Source of the DNA: Albugo candida
Lineage: Eukaryota > Oomycota > Peronosporomycetes > Albuginales
DNA length: 64,000 nt
Direction: 5' to 3'
NCBI GenBank assembly: GCA_040437565.1
Contig: JBDOQK010000014.1
Coordinates: forward strand, 310,001-374,000
The translations under genes and the position numbers were made by a program. The notes below the pieces were generated by a model that did not search any database, was not told where the DNA came from, and saw only the letters and a program-made list of their open reading frames with translations. This document shows, piece by piece, positions 47,240 through 58,440 of the stretch (position 1 is the first letter of the stretch; the number at the start of each line of letters is the position of its first letter).

Positions 47240-48470
47240 TTAGTGGGTAGAAACCGAAGGTTTATCAAGCGGACGGAAGCCAAACTTCAGGTTCCCTGTG
47301 CCGTCTTCTCTGTAGAATAAAACCTCGTGGGTCTTGGTAACTGGAGTACCAATGACCCAATGGTCACTTTCATGATGTTGAACCATCAAATGGCATATAT
47401 CGTCATTCGGTTCTCGCAAAAAATAATTTGACCTTGATAGTGTGAAAATCTCCAATGAATCAGAGGTGAACTTGAATGTCGGAAGCTTCAGATTGGGAAT
47501 TTGATCACAACTGATTGATCCAGGGGAATCTTTTGGCATTGCATTCTTAATTTCAGTATATGCCCACTCAAGGAAGCGACTCTCGACAATTTGAAAGTTG
47601 AAAGAGACTCTTATATTCTCTTTTGCCCCGTTATCACCGTCACATTCGATCTTGAAGTCATCTAGATCCAAATTTGGTTTATCCAATTTTTCTGGCGCCA
47701 CCGTGGTGAGCGCGATCACTTTATTGGCATCAAAGTGATTTGGTTGTACCACGCGTAGAACAGGCGGGCCAGGCCTATCACCCCACTTGATACTAAAAAT
47801 TGGATTTATTGGTCGTTCCTGCATGCCATACTTGAAGAGTCCAAATACGAGAATATTGTGTCCTTTTGCATCAGCGGGACTGAGTAGGGGAATTTCAGGT
47901 AATCTTTCTTTCACATAATCGATGCGATTCTGAATGTGCGGTACGACTACTGCGTAACAACGTTTGTTGCCGCAGGATTCAAATACGAGTCTGAGGGGTA
48001 TTTTCAAAGAAGCATTTGAGTACTGGGATCCAAAAAAAGCCAAACGAGTTTCCTTACACCCAGCATTGTTGTGCTAGATGATAAATTTATAAGTGAATTG
48101 CGATTGCATCCGCCCTGCTACACCACACAATACAAAAGTGGGACGGAAACCTTTTGGCAGCTGCATATCAGGTAAACGGGAAACTTTTGTATTCTGAATT
48201 ATATCGAAAGGAGGTAAGGACTAGGTGCAAGTGATAAACTACCTTTGTTTGTGCAGCAAAGTTGTGTCATTGTATTGTTGACGCAGTCAATTTCCGCGTA
48301 AACTTTTGGGATCGAATGCGAATGGAACTTCAGACGTACCTCTAAGAATGGATTCGGTATAGAATGATACAGGTTCCGCAAAAAAATGAAGTTGATGTGA
48401 GTATAAGAGCTCCTACAAGATTTCCTACATCAGAAGTTTGTACTATGCGACGCAAAAGAAGATTAGGCAT
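47240..48470 (-). CDS. pepsin-like (A1 family) protein without visible catalytic motifs
   Basis: Three exons are well supported: 48243 to about 48335, 48134-48183 and 47240-48073, joined across introns of 59 nt (48242-48184) and 60 nt (48133-48074); the second removes an in-frame TAG that would otherwise look like a nonsense change. The C-terminal 70 residues fit the second lobe of pepsins: LPTFKFTSDS, a Tyr-containing loop, one Cys, then DHWVIGTPV (usual WILGDxFL) and the NLKFGF ending. Earlier, NILVFGLFKYG fits the DGILGLG block. The places where catalytic DTG/DSG motifs should lie read EIDCVNN and QIVESRF, so Asp-Thr/Ser-Gly is absent. That suggests a non-catalytic homologue (inhibitor, carbohydrate- or surface-binding role unknown). 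The 5' exon is not resolved; the ATG at 48470 is only a candidate. Confidence 0.55.
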
Positions 48471-48492
48471 TCGTGTATATGATCTAAGGAAT

Positions 48493-48992
48493 CTAGCGAA
48501 TGCGATGTAGCCTAATTTCAATGCCTTGCGCCCACCTGTAAAAGAAAACTATAACGGCTGAATTCAATTCACGAAATTTAAATTACCTCCTTAACATAGT
48601 GTACCTCCTGGTTTGATAGTACTAGTATATATCATATCTCTCATAAAAAGGTATCGACTCACGCGAAAGGCTCGTAATCTGTACATAACCTAATACTCTG
48701 TCGTTTTTTATTCATGTCTTGAATTCGAAGTATGTGCTCTTTGAAACGAACTTCAGATTCCCGGATGTACGAGTGTTGAGCTACTATCTGTTGAATATCA
48801 AAGGAGAGATACCATCTTCTATTGCTAGATGCTCAGAGAAGGGCCTGCCGTCCGAATTGAATTGAGCTTCAGTTACATGTGAACGAGTTTGCACGCAAAG
48901 AAGTGAAAACAATGACTCTTTGTAAACAGATTCCTATGGTATTGACAACTTCTGAACGTTACCTCTACGATCTCTCTAATATCGAAGTTTGA
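48493..48992 (-). CDS. candidate small spliced gene with a 21-nt exon, function unknown
   Basis: Minus-strand exons 48992-48877 (5' limit unknown), 48824-48663, 48607-48587 and 48535-48493 join in one open frame to a TAG. Introns are 52, 55 and 51 nt, with donors GTAACT, GTGAGT and GTAATT and acceptors ATCTAG, ACCAG and TTTTACAG. The peptide is rich in Arg, Tyr and Gln (RRWYLSFDIQQIV..., QSIRLCTDYEPFARY) and ends in Arg. I recognise no domain. It lies just 5' of the pepsin-like gene on the same strand, 22 bp from that gene's candidate ATG, so the two could be parts of one transcription unit. Phase agreement at three introns is the main support. Confidence 0.4.
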
Positions 48993-50550
48993 TTAAGTTT
49001 GGCCGTCATGTGCAAATCAACGTTAGTCATTTCGATTAGTCTTGGGCAATAAATGTGCAAGTACGATACTCTTCTTACTTTTTATCGTTTTAGTGATACC
49101 CTCTTTGGAGCTACAGTGTTGTCTCGCACCCGTAGCACTTTGTCTTTTGAGGTGTAACCCGAGGTTGCCTTAAAGACTTAAAATTTATCGTACATATGGG
49201 CACGATGAGTTTTCTTAACTTTTATTCTTTGTCGCGTTTTTGAATATCAAATTCCAAAAACATCTACTAGTAAATTGGGAGGTCTAAATCATCACAAAAA
49301 GGGTTTGCATGGAGTCGTAGACGCAAGCGACATGAAAGCAATGTAACACAAGCTGGATTTCTGACATCTTGGAGACTACCATCAGCCTTGCTATTGAATT
49401 GTTTCGCTCAAATCTCACGACATTTGTAAATCTAAAAGTACTGTTGAGGGCGTAACGAACAACTCTTCTACGTCAGTAGGAGGGGGATACATAGTAGGGT
49501 ACAGTCATCAAAGTCTAAGGTGTGTATCTGAGAAACGTCACGAAACTTTTCCACCGAAACCTTTTGCGCATTTATAGCAAGCAACATCTCAACGATACTG
49601 GATCTACTTTCGTACTGTCAATGTTATACTATTACCCGCCACGGTGAGTATCCTTCCAACGACTCATGTATGGGGATCTTCCCGTCCTTTCTAAGCTTAC
49701 TTTGGAAGCAAAACTTTAATGATGGAGTAGCTCAGATCACTAGTTCAGAGTCCGCCATGCATCGGAATACCATGCAAACATCATCCTATACCATTCATTG
49801 TACTCTATCTTGGACTAGCAGATATAGAGTCAATTAAGCTGCGTAAACTTCAATGTCCGTCAATTTTTCGCTCTCTTATTTTTAATTTTATTACATCTAT
49901 ATTATTTTTCTTTTTTTTTTGAAAATAAAAAAAAACATTTTTGAAGGTACTTGAGTCATCGTACTGTTCTAGCACGAATGAACAATTGTTGGGTGCTTCT
50001 TCTGATCAGAGACATCCTTTTGACGTTTTGGATCATAAGTCATGTGTCTCTCGAGCCTTGTGGTGACTTCATTGCAATAAATATAAATACTCACATGCAC
50101 CGCTTTCTACCTTTTTCTAACAGTTCTTGTTAAAAAGGTCACTTCGTACGAGCATCCGTTTGATAGATATACTGCCCATGTGAGCTATAGGACGGCAGTG
50201 GTGGTATTGGCTTTCTTAAATGAGATATCAATGACTCTGCGTGAAAGAGGTCTTTCTCATTTAACAAAAAGCGCAGGATTCAATGACGATTTTCACTCTT
50301 CGTCTTTACATCCTGGCAGGACGAGCCGTATCTAACAGCTGTTGTTTCGATGTATGGTGTTCACAAGCGCCTAGAGGACGACAAGAACAGGCTTAGTGAT
50401 AGACTCGGGTTCGGCGACACCTGCACCGATGCATACACATTAATTGATTCTAGCTAGCATTCGAGTGTCCTCTTGCACTAAAAACGAGAAGATAAATCTC
50501 TTGTGAAGTATATCACTTCCGTCCGTTCCGACTCTCTTCTTTTTATTTAC
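48993..50550. other. low-repeat stretch, no gene recognised
   Basis: Mostly short frames. A minus-strand stretch near 49165-49100 encodes a KCYGCE word and could be an exon of the gene at 48493-48992, unproven. Poly-T/A runs at 49880-49940. No transposon similarity noticed before the SINE at 50551. Confidence 0.45.
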
Positions 50551-50762
50551 TTTGTCAAGGATTTCATAACACTGTGTACCTGGTTCTTTGATTACTTTCC
50601 TTTTACTATTATAAGCCCATGATTGTGTAAATATCACTTAAGCCTGGCTTCAAACCTGGGGAGGTAGATATGTTCCAAGCTTTGCGCTTGGTGGGCTCAA
50701 ACCGCTACTCACACTGCCGGGGACCGAGCTCACGACCTCGAGAAGGGATTTCGCATGCTCAG
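50551..50762 (-). mobile_element. tRNA-derived SINE, head cut by LINE-K
   Basis: On the minus strand: B box side (GAGCTCGGTCCCCGG), GCGGTTTGAGCCC, TATCTACCTCCCCAGG, TAAGTGATATTTACAC and tail AATCCTTGACAAA. The A-box side is missing; LINE-K's 3' end starts at 50763. More diverged than the copies at 20374 and 44194. Confidence 0.85.
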
Positions 50763-51399
50763 TTAAAGGTGTCTATGTTACTATAATTAGACTAACTGAT
50801 TTCTGTAGTCGCCTAGGCTATCTTGAATAACATATATACATATATTAAACGTTTCGTAAAAATACCTGTGAGAGATCATAATAGTCTTCTCGTCAATAAT
50901 TCTGTACTGCAGTAGCCTCAGCCACCTTGATACGAGACCATGTCCAGCTTGTAAATGCTGCGAATTTGTAAACTTGTAGGACTAGGATCTGAGTTGCACT
51001 TCCATTTTGACTTGTCTGTGTCGTACCCGCAGCAATGATCGTCGACTTCCAAAAAGTCCAGCAAATGATCCTTGCGTTGTGAGTTGATCCAGCACTTTAG
51101 ATGCGTTCGTCTTGGTCGTAACACTGTATTCGATAGTACCGAACGTGCGTACTAAAGGTGGTATAGATCAAGCAAAGTGCTGGAATTGTCAGAGCTGCTG
51201 ATCGCTGATCGAACAAACGACGATTCCAATCTGTTCAAACGAAGTGCAGTGTCACCGCTCGCAATGCAAGCCATATATCTGATATAATGTTTTGATATTC
51301 TTTCCAATCCGACCGTAGTGCTGCTCCGACTTCACACGCAATATGCGTCCAAGAGGAGAAAAACTGATCCCAACTAGGGAGTACCTCTCTCCATAATGG

Positions 51400-54300
51400 T
51401 ACCGTGTGATCGCACTCTACAAAAGAGATGTTGATCGCATTACACTGCCCCACATGAAGGCTGTGTGCACAATATAATGTCGGGCTGAATATCCTTTAAG
51501 AATCAGAAACGAGATCGAACTGGCAGCATCCGAAAGGCCATACGGAACTGTAAATCTTTGTAAATCGGTAAGACACGTTCCCGAAGATGCCGTGATCTAG
51601 CCATAAAAGGTAAAACTCCATCCGAATCCAGTGTATCCGATCTCTCCCGTGGTGACCAATGTATTGACATCGGATGACTCTTTGGGTGGTTCGAGAGGTT
51701 TCCAGACGATTCTTGAGAGTTGAGAGCGAGGAATAGATGGAAAATAATGCTTTCTCTCCTTGCTTGTACTCCAACATTAAGAAAAATCGACCACTTCTGT
51801 TTGGTTGAATCCAATGATGAGACTAATTGTAGCGTATATACGCTGTACTATCTAAGTGACTTCATCGTAAAGCCGAATCAGCAACTTTTCTTCAGCCATA
51901 TCCGATGTGTTCAGCTCTTCGTCGTTGTAATAGTTGGCGACGAAATATTCCTTCGTTGGCCATGTGTCGCTGTCTCAAAAAAATTCTTGAAGACTGGTAA
52001 TCTCGAAAAGCGTAGCAAACGATTCTCGAAACGTCCGATGTGGGTCGGCCACCATGCCAAGATTGTATCAAACGCTTTGCGTATTCGGAGTACGAGTAGC
52101 AACTTCGTAATTTAATTCTTGGTCGAAATAAAACCACATCGGATATTGTAATGCTCTAATCCATCTGATGCCACATCTAAATGCTTGTTTCCACCATGAC
52201 GATGTGCTCTCGAATTGAATCATTATTCCATGTCGATGTGGTGCGATCTTGAATATATCCATCGGCTTGTGTGGTCCAAAGGAAGGTTGGATAAGTTGTA
52301 ATAATTCCGTTGAAGTAGTCGTCCAATTTGCAGGAATAATGGTCGACGCATCGGATGCAAACTGCTGAAGTAATTGAATACGTTCTAACCTTAGTCGTCC
52401 CACCAAAAAAATAACTTGTAGTCCAACATCTTGTCGGCGAAGATATAAACATTCTTTGCTGAGTAGGAGGACGTGTTTTGAATATTTTTTGTGTTTCCGA
52501 CCAAGCACAAATCAATTTAACATCTATTGCCGATGTTTAATTTTCTCTACTGGTATGTCCACGCGCATCGTATAATGTCACAGACGCGATAAAGCATCGT
52601 CTGCGCAATCAGTAGTCGATCACGGACAGTTCGTGTACGTCGAAACCATACACAAACCCATCGTAAAAACGCTTGTCGAGAGTTGAAATAAACATCGTAT
52701 GGGTCGGTGTTTGGCCGAATGGAATTTCCAAGTACCCGACCGAATCGTTCGAACCCAATCTGGTCAAAGTGGGAATACGTGGACAAGGCATGGTCCGATT
52801 CAACGAGAGCAAGGATGAATTGCTCAAGTTGAGTTTCGCACCCGATCCATCGCAAAAGACTTAGACGAGTTCGAGTTGCGTCAGAACACCAATTGGTGTC
52901 TCTAAAAGCAATGTCGAATCGTCCGCGAAAAATAAGCCCGTTGCAACAGTCGTGCAATTCATCCAAATGCCGTGTTCATGTTGTCGAAGTAAAGTTCCCA
53001 AAGGTTAGATCATCGTCAGAAAAAGTAATGCTTAGGGAGGATCACCTCGAACACAATCCACGTTGTGGTGTAACGGACGGTATAATATTTACATTGATCA
53101 TCCACTTCGCCTTCGTGTTATTGTACAAAAGACGAACACAGTCGATAAAACTTTCCCATTTTTTCCATAACGCGAAACATGTACGTCCAATTGACTCGAT
53201 CATAAGCTTTCTCAAAGTCGAGAAAAGTCGCATAAGCTTTTACCCCACGATGAGTGACCAAGTCTTGAATGTCGGTGAGATGGCGAATATGGTGATGTAT
53301 TGACCGTCCTCGCACAAATGCTTTTTGATCTTGATGGATCAATTTTGGCAAAAACGGTTGTAATCGATACCCCAAAACCTTTGAAGGCACTATCAAATCG
53401 ACGCAAAGCAGTGCGATCGGTCGATAGTTGCCACGATCACCTCGTGATCCAGTTTTGTACAATAATGTTATTGCTGAGTGACGTTATGATCGAAGTAAGA
53501 TACCTCTTTCCAGCTGATATCCGAACAAGATGTTCAGACACTCGCCAAACGTTTTCGGATCAAGCTGATAAAATACAGCTGGTAGCCCATCCATATTCCT
53601 GAAGAATAACTACTCCGCATGTGCTTGATCCCTTCCGCCATCTCGGTCGTACTTCAGCGAGTTGAGAGACGGTCTTGCTCTGCTGAGGCAAGGGAAACTT
53701 GAATCGAATCGAGTAACGTTTTTTGCTTCCTGTCACATGAAACATTTCAGTCGGTCTCTGAGCTATAAAGAGATCCCAAGATATCATCCCAATGATCTCT
53801 AAAATCGATAATAATTTCCCTCGTGTTCGATGTCACGGTGCCACATTTTTCTGCAACATTTTCGATCCGCACGCGACGACAAGAACTATCCCGAGGGCAA
53901 AAAAAATGCTTGGAAGAGTACTCCAATGCTTCACGTGATTGTCGAAGCTTTCATCTTGGTTGTATTTCGCATTGTTTTCGACCGAGATTCTGAATTGTTC
54001 GAGACTCGATTCGTAAAAATACCGAGACTCATTGGTGTCTTGAATGCAATATCGAGCTGCTGCGACTTCCAAAACACTCTGGATAGACTCAACGTCAGGT
54101 CGGCTATCTTGTGCAACGTTTCTTAATTCCTTGGAGCTTCTCCTTGATTTTTGTCTTCCAACTTTCTCACATTTTTCCGGGATTCGAAGTTGTCCGCAAC
54201 GGTTGAGCACCTAATTTGCTTCCAATTTGAATGCTTCGACAACTTGATGATATTCAAATAGTCGTAATGAATATTGACAATATCCTCGACCCGGAGATTG

Positions 54301-55070
54301 AGTTGGATTCGCAAAAGTTACATTGGTGCCAGATGATCTCCCGTATGTCGTGGACGGAAATAATATGAGGTTTTGTACACCATATTGAATAGCTCTTCCG
54401 ACACGCAGATATAATCTAGCCGATTCTTTCGCAGTAATGTTACTGTTAATACTTTTTCAGTCGGATGTTGTATTCTCCAAACATCTGCCACACACAACTG
54501 TGAACGCCATTCCAAGCACGCTAATGGACATGGTTCGTGTCGGATTGTTCCACTCGAAGCATCGATAGCTGGATCGAGTGATGTGTTGGAATCACCAAAT
54601 ATGATATGTGTTGCGGTCGATTCGAAGTATTGGGGAGCAATAACTCATAAAAATCCACTCGTTCCTTGGCCTTGACTGGTGCATATAACCAAATAGCGAT
54701 TTTGAATGCTTCGTTCGGTATGTTCTTCAGCTTTTGTAAAACCGGGAAAGTCCGAACGAAGGATTGTCATGACGCCGCCACTGCGGTTTTGAGTCAGATG
54801 AAGAACAGCACTGTTGTGATCATTCATAAAAACCAAAATAAGTTCGGTTGGCTGTGGTCGTGAAACTTGGTCCCTTGAACACAATAAATGGAGTGCTGTA
54901 ATAGGACGTGGTCGATAATAAGATGACCATGTGTATGAATTCCGTTAACATTCACCGTGAGTGCTGAGATATTGTTCCACGTTGAAATAATCGAGGAGTC
55001 CATAGCATTCACGCTGAAGTGGACCAGCACTCAACCTCGTTTCACCATCTTGTTGTGAGAAGTGAAGTGT
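51400..55070 (-). pseudogene. LINE-K ORF2: endonuclease, reverse transcriptase, Cys/His tail
   Basis: Endonuclease blocks: VNVNGIH and QGTKFHDHS (about 54970-54850), IFGDSNTS (about 54605, the GDFN-like box), RLDYICVS (about 54415) and GDHLA (about 54330). Reverse transcriptase: NYRPIALLCVD (about 53420), KAFVRGRSIHHHI (about 53320), FLDFEKAYDRVNWTYM (about 53220), then a region near 52750 with the LEIPFGQTP block. The clade call (L1/Tx1) rests on these blocks and a Cys/His tail, as in plant-type L1s. Interrupted by stops and shifts. Confidence 0.8.
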
Positions 55071-55826
55071 CGTATGCTCCTCTGGGAAAAGCTAAGCTTG
55101 ACTAAAAGCTCAGCGATGTCACCAGGGAGAACTTTTCGCCATTTAACTCCACACCGTTGAGACCAACACTTAATGCCCACGTCGCAGCGTAAGAAGGATA
55201 TGATCACATTAGTTGGAAGTAAAGGACAATGATGGCCCGGAATCCAAATCACTGGTGCGTCGGTGAGATAGCGTAGACACTGATCGTTTGTGTAGAATGT
55301 CGGAGCAGTACTTAAAAGTAAGAGTTTCAAAAACGCGAGCGCTTTGGTTGCTCGATTCAAAACCGAGAACTATGTCCGGCACTGATGTCAACCATGACAT
55401 TACTTTCTCGGACAAAACCGATCGCTTCGAGTGAATTTTTCCACCAACGCGGTGACTCCATCGCGTCGCAAACGTAACATCGTCACCGAGATTGTACGCT
55501 TCAAAACGCGGTTTATAATGAGTAAATGCGCCAAATTTATCCAAAGCTTTCTCATTCGGCTCCATACACGCGAGGAGCACATCATTCATCGTGATCGGAT
55601 GATCAAGTGCAGCTCGGATGATTTGTCCGGGTTTGTCGCAGAACTGGACAAACTTTCTTACGTGAGGGATGCAAGCATCGGCTAGAACCAGCTTGTCCGG
55701 GTGGAGCAAGTGAAGGGCATTTTTCGAATCGATTTCCATGAGCCCTCCTATATCACCAATTCGGATTGCTCGCTCCGTTTTCTCGAAAGTTGTATACCGT
55801 TTTGATATAAGTGTTCCTCCTCTTTC

Positions 55827-56330
55827 GAGGAGGCCACCTCTTTTGGCATCCGTGTTCTCAGCGGGATAATTTGGACGCGATTTCCATTCTTCATATTGGC
55901 AATCGCTTTTATCTCTTCCATCTCCACCAGCACAGTTGCAAGCACAGAAAAATTATCACTGGTCGCTAACGTCGGAAGCGTAAGATGTGGTACTTTGGAG
56001 ACCATTTGTTCGAACGGCTCCACCCGATNNNNNNNNNNNNNNNNNNNNNNNNNNNNNNNNNNNNNNNNNNNNNNNNNNNNNNNNNNNNNNNNNNNNNNNN
56101 NNNNNNNNNNNNNNNNNNNNNNNNNNNNGAGGAGGCCACCTCTTTTGGCATCCGTGTTCTCAGCGGGATAATTTGGACGCGATTTCCATTCTTCATATTG
56201 GCAATCGCTTTTATCTCTTCCATCTCCACCAGCACAGTTGCAAGCACAGAAAAATTATCACTGGTCGCTAACGTCGGAAGCGTAAGATGTGGTACTTTGG
56301 AGACCATTTGTTCGAACGGCTCCACCCGAT
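55827..56330. repeat. 202-bp duplication flanking a gap (assembly overlap)
   Basis: 55827-56028 equals 56129-56330, separated by 100 N, inside LINE-K ORF1. Confidence 0.93.
56029..56128. other. assembly gap
   Basis: One hundred N inside LINE-K ORF1. Confidence 0.95.
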
Positions 56331-57570
56331 AACGTTTCCACTAGTCCATGCCATTACATGGATACATCCCCATCCCGCTCCACCCGTGGTTGTGGATACG
56401 ATTGACTGGCCACTTGGAGGATGGGACGAGACGGCTACAATAAGGCCGTCTATTCTGGTCGTGTGGTAGTGGGGGAGTGTTGAGCTTCAGCGAGAGTTGA
56501 TCGGAGAGCTTCCGTTCAGGTTTCCTCGTCTCCAATTCTCGATGTGGAACTGGCTTCACTACCGTTCGTGGTGCCACCACGAGTGCTTTTGGCTCGGTGG
56601 TTTGTTTCGTTGTTGTTCTTGTTTTCATGGTTGTTATATGTTTTGCATCTGGGTTGGATGTTGATTTCGGCTTTGTTTTTGATTATTGTTTTTGCTTTAG
56701 TCGTCGCCGTGCTCCCGTGCCTGATGTAGCACCCAAAATCAGGCAATAAGAACTACGTTGACCGAAACGTGTTCGTTCCGTTGGAATAGGATCATTCCTC
56801 CCCTTACTGGGTAGAGCTGTTTGTCGTAAGCGATTTTCTCTAGCACTTCCCAACTCGAATTTACTGCTGGGGGCATGTCAAAGAGCTAGAATAGACTCTT
56901 CAAGTCGACATAACCACTTCTATAGTGGTAATCGTCTCGCGAAAAGTGTCATACACTACGAGTTTGTTACACCCGAGTTTGTGAAGAGCGCGGAGCATGC
57001 TGTTCCGTTCCTCCTCCACACCAACACCGAAGACATCGAGATAGTATTTCGTTTCCAGAGCATCAAATTCTTTAAAAAATACTTGTCTCCAGGGATGTCC
57101 TCCGTGCTGACCATCACTCTGATACGCTAGAGCTCGGGCGAACTTTCGCGTGGCGCTTCCAAAGCCATAAGCCTCCGATATCGACGCTATCAAGAAATTG
57201 TATGCTGATAGGGAGCATCCAGAGTGGTCGGTCTTGGCTGCAACATGGAAGCAGCAAAACCTTTCCAAATCCGAAAGCCACCTTTCCAATGGTCTTGGAG
57301 ACGGGACAGTCGTTAATCCGTACTCCAAATGGGAAAATTCGAACCTCTTTGATGCGAGATCACGGCAATCGGGTATTTGAAAGCTTACTGGAGAGCCGTT
57401 CAATCACTCAGATGTCCAAAATGCCAGAGGCTGGAAGACTTCTTATGACCCAGCACATTATGGATCTCGAAAAATTTGAATACACGGTGAGGATATATCA
57501 GATCGTCCGACAACTCACGCTGGAAATGCGGTCAGCGTTGTTGTTATCACTTCCATATTGCAAAGAAGCT

Positions 57571-58440
57571 GGGTAATTTCTTTCCATATGGCGCGGTCTT
57601 GTCGTACAATTGACAGGGCGTATAGATCTGCTGTATTGCGGATACGTAGTGTATTTTATGTCGAGCTGTAGGTCCTTGTCGAGTATGTTTGGTGGGCAGG
57701 TGGTGTACGACCCCGATAGGCAGGCATGTTCCTAGTAGAATGATAGTATCCGAGCATGTTCATAGGCTGTGCGCGGCGAAGAATATGACCAAAGAGCTTC
57801 CATCGAGACCTCGTCAGGTGGATTCGGAGTGGTTTTGTGGTTTTTTGTTACAACTCTTGTACAAATCCGCATTGTTGATGTGCTGAGAATAGTGGATACG
57901 GAGTGCACGGTGAAGCTGACGACGGTGATACACTTCAGTACTGCTAATGTCGCTGTCTATGAGAGCCCATGTTTCACAGTTATATATTAGAATAGTAGCA
58001 CGCAGACATTCTATAGGCGAATGCGTAATGTCTCTGAAAGAAGGTGAGGATGAAGCATAGTTTCCGAAGTCTTAGAAAGGCACGGGGTTTCGTGAGCTAT
58101 ATGCTTCTGTACGTCTTCGTAGTCACCAAGTAGTGATCCCAGCTTGCGAACGGTGCGTCAACTTTCGTCGGGCGTGTCCGGATAGTCGTTTGCTCAGTTT
58201 TGCCCATATTGATGGTCAAATACCATGCCCGGAACACTCGCTCGACGTAAGAAGTATATGATCGAGACGATTAAGATCACTGTGAATGGAGTCTACATCA
58301 TCGCCAAACACGATGGTATTGAGCTCCCACATTGGAACCTGGAGGTGGTGGCATAGATCTCGTAGTACGGCTACCAAGTAGGCTACGAACAAAAGCGGGG
58401 AAGTGCATCTCCTTGAGGTGTACCTTGTTTACTTGCGAAT
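57571..58440 (-). mobile_element. RTE-like LINE fragment, reverse transcriptase 3' half
   Basis: On the minus strand near 58430-58290 the RT blocks KQGTPQGDALP and IVFGDDVDS (catalytic Asp-Asp present) appear, one frame apart. Further down (about 57860-57740) is a tail like the RTE C-terminus (KLFGHILRR, a Gly/Arg/Thr-Pro run RGRTPPAH, then DRAIWKEIT). The copy is cut on the right by copia-2. It could be the same family as the endonuclease piece at 39298-40084. Broken by stops and frame changes. Confidence 0.7.

Larger units (their letters stand above)
55200..57010 (-). pseudogene. LINE-K ORF1 region
   Basis: Starts upstream with a Lys/Asn/Thr-rich linker (about 56720-56560) similar to that of LINE-J, then a Pro/Ser segment (about 56480-56380), and a longer globular part at 55739-55209 (176 codons open) with a KFVQFCDKPGQII word also found in LINE-J at about 31800 as a diverged copy. 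No RRM or CCHC motif was clear to me. Probably an RNA-binding ORF1 protein by position. Confidence 0.6.
50763..57570 (-). mobile_element. L1/Tx1-like LINE, near full length with inverted 5' segment (LINE-K)
   Basis: The most complete copy of the family. 3' end GTTAAAGGTGTCTATG at 50763; Cys/His region about 51500-51400; reverse transcriptase about 53460-52600; endonuclease about 55030-54320; ORF1 about 55740-57000. From about 57050 to 57440 the ORF1-like sequence runs on the plus strand (LYADREHPEWS at about 57195), whereas the matching stretch in LINE-J (YADGEHPE, near 33520) is on the same strand as the rest of that element. This is the pattern of twin priming. A gap with 202-bp overlap lies in ORF1. 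Stops and frame changes show it is dead. Confidence 0.88.

Noticed and set aside
48074-48076. In-frame TAG in the pepsin-like gene, suggesting a pseudogene
   Set aside because: The TAG is the last three bases of a good 60-nt intron (GTATTG...ATCTAG); removing it keeps the frame open.
57202-57576. Plus-strand 124-codon frame as a host gene
   Set aside because: It is the inverted ORF1 piece of LINE-K, matching LINE-J ORF1.
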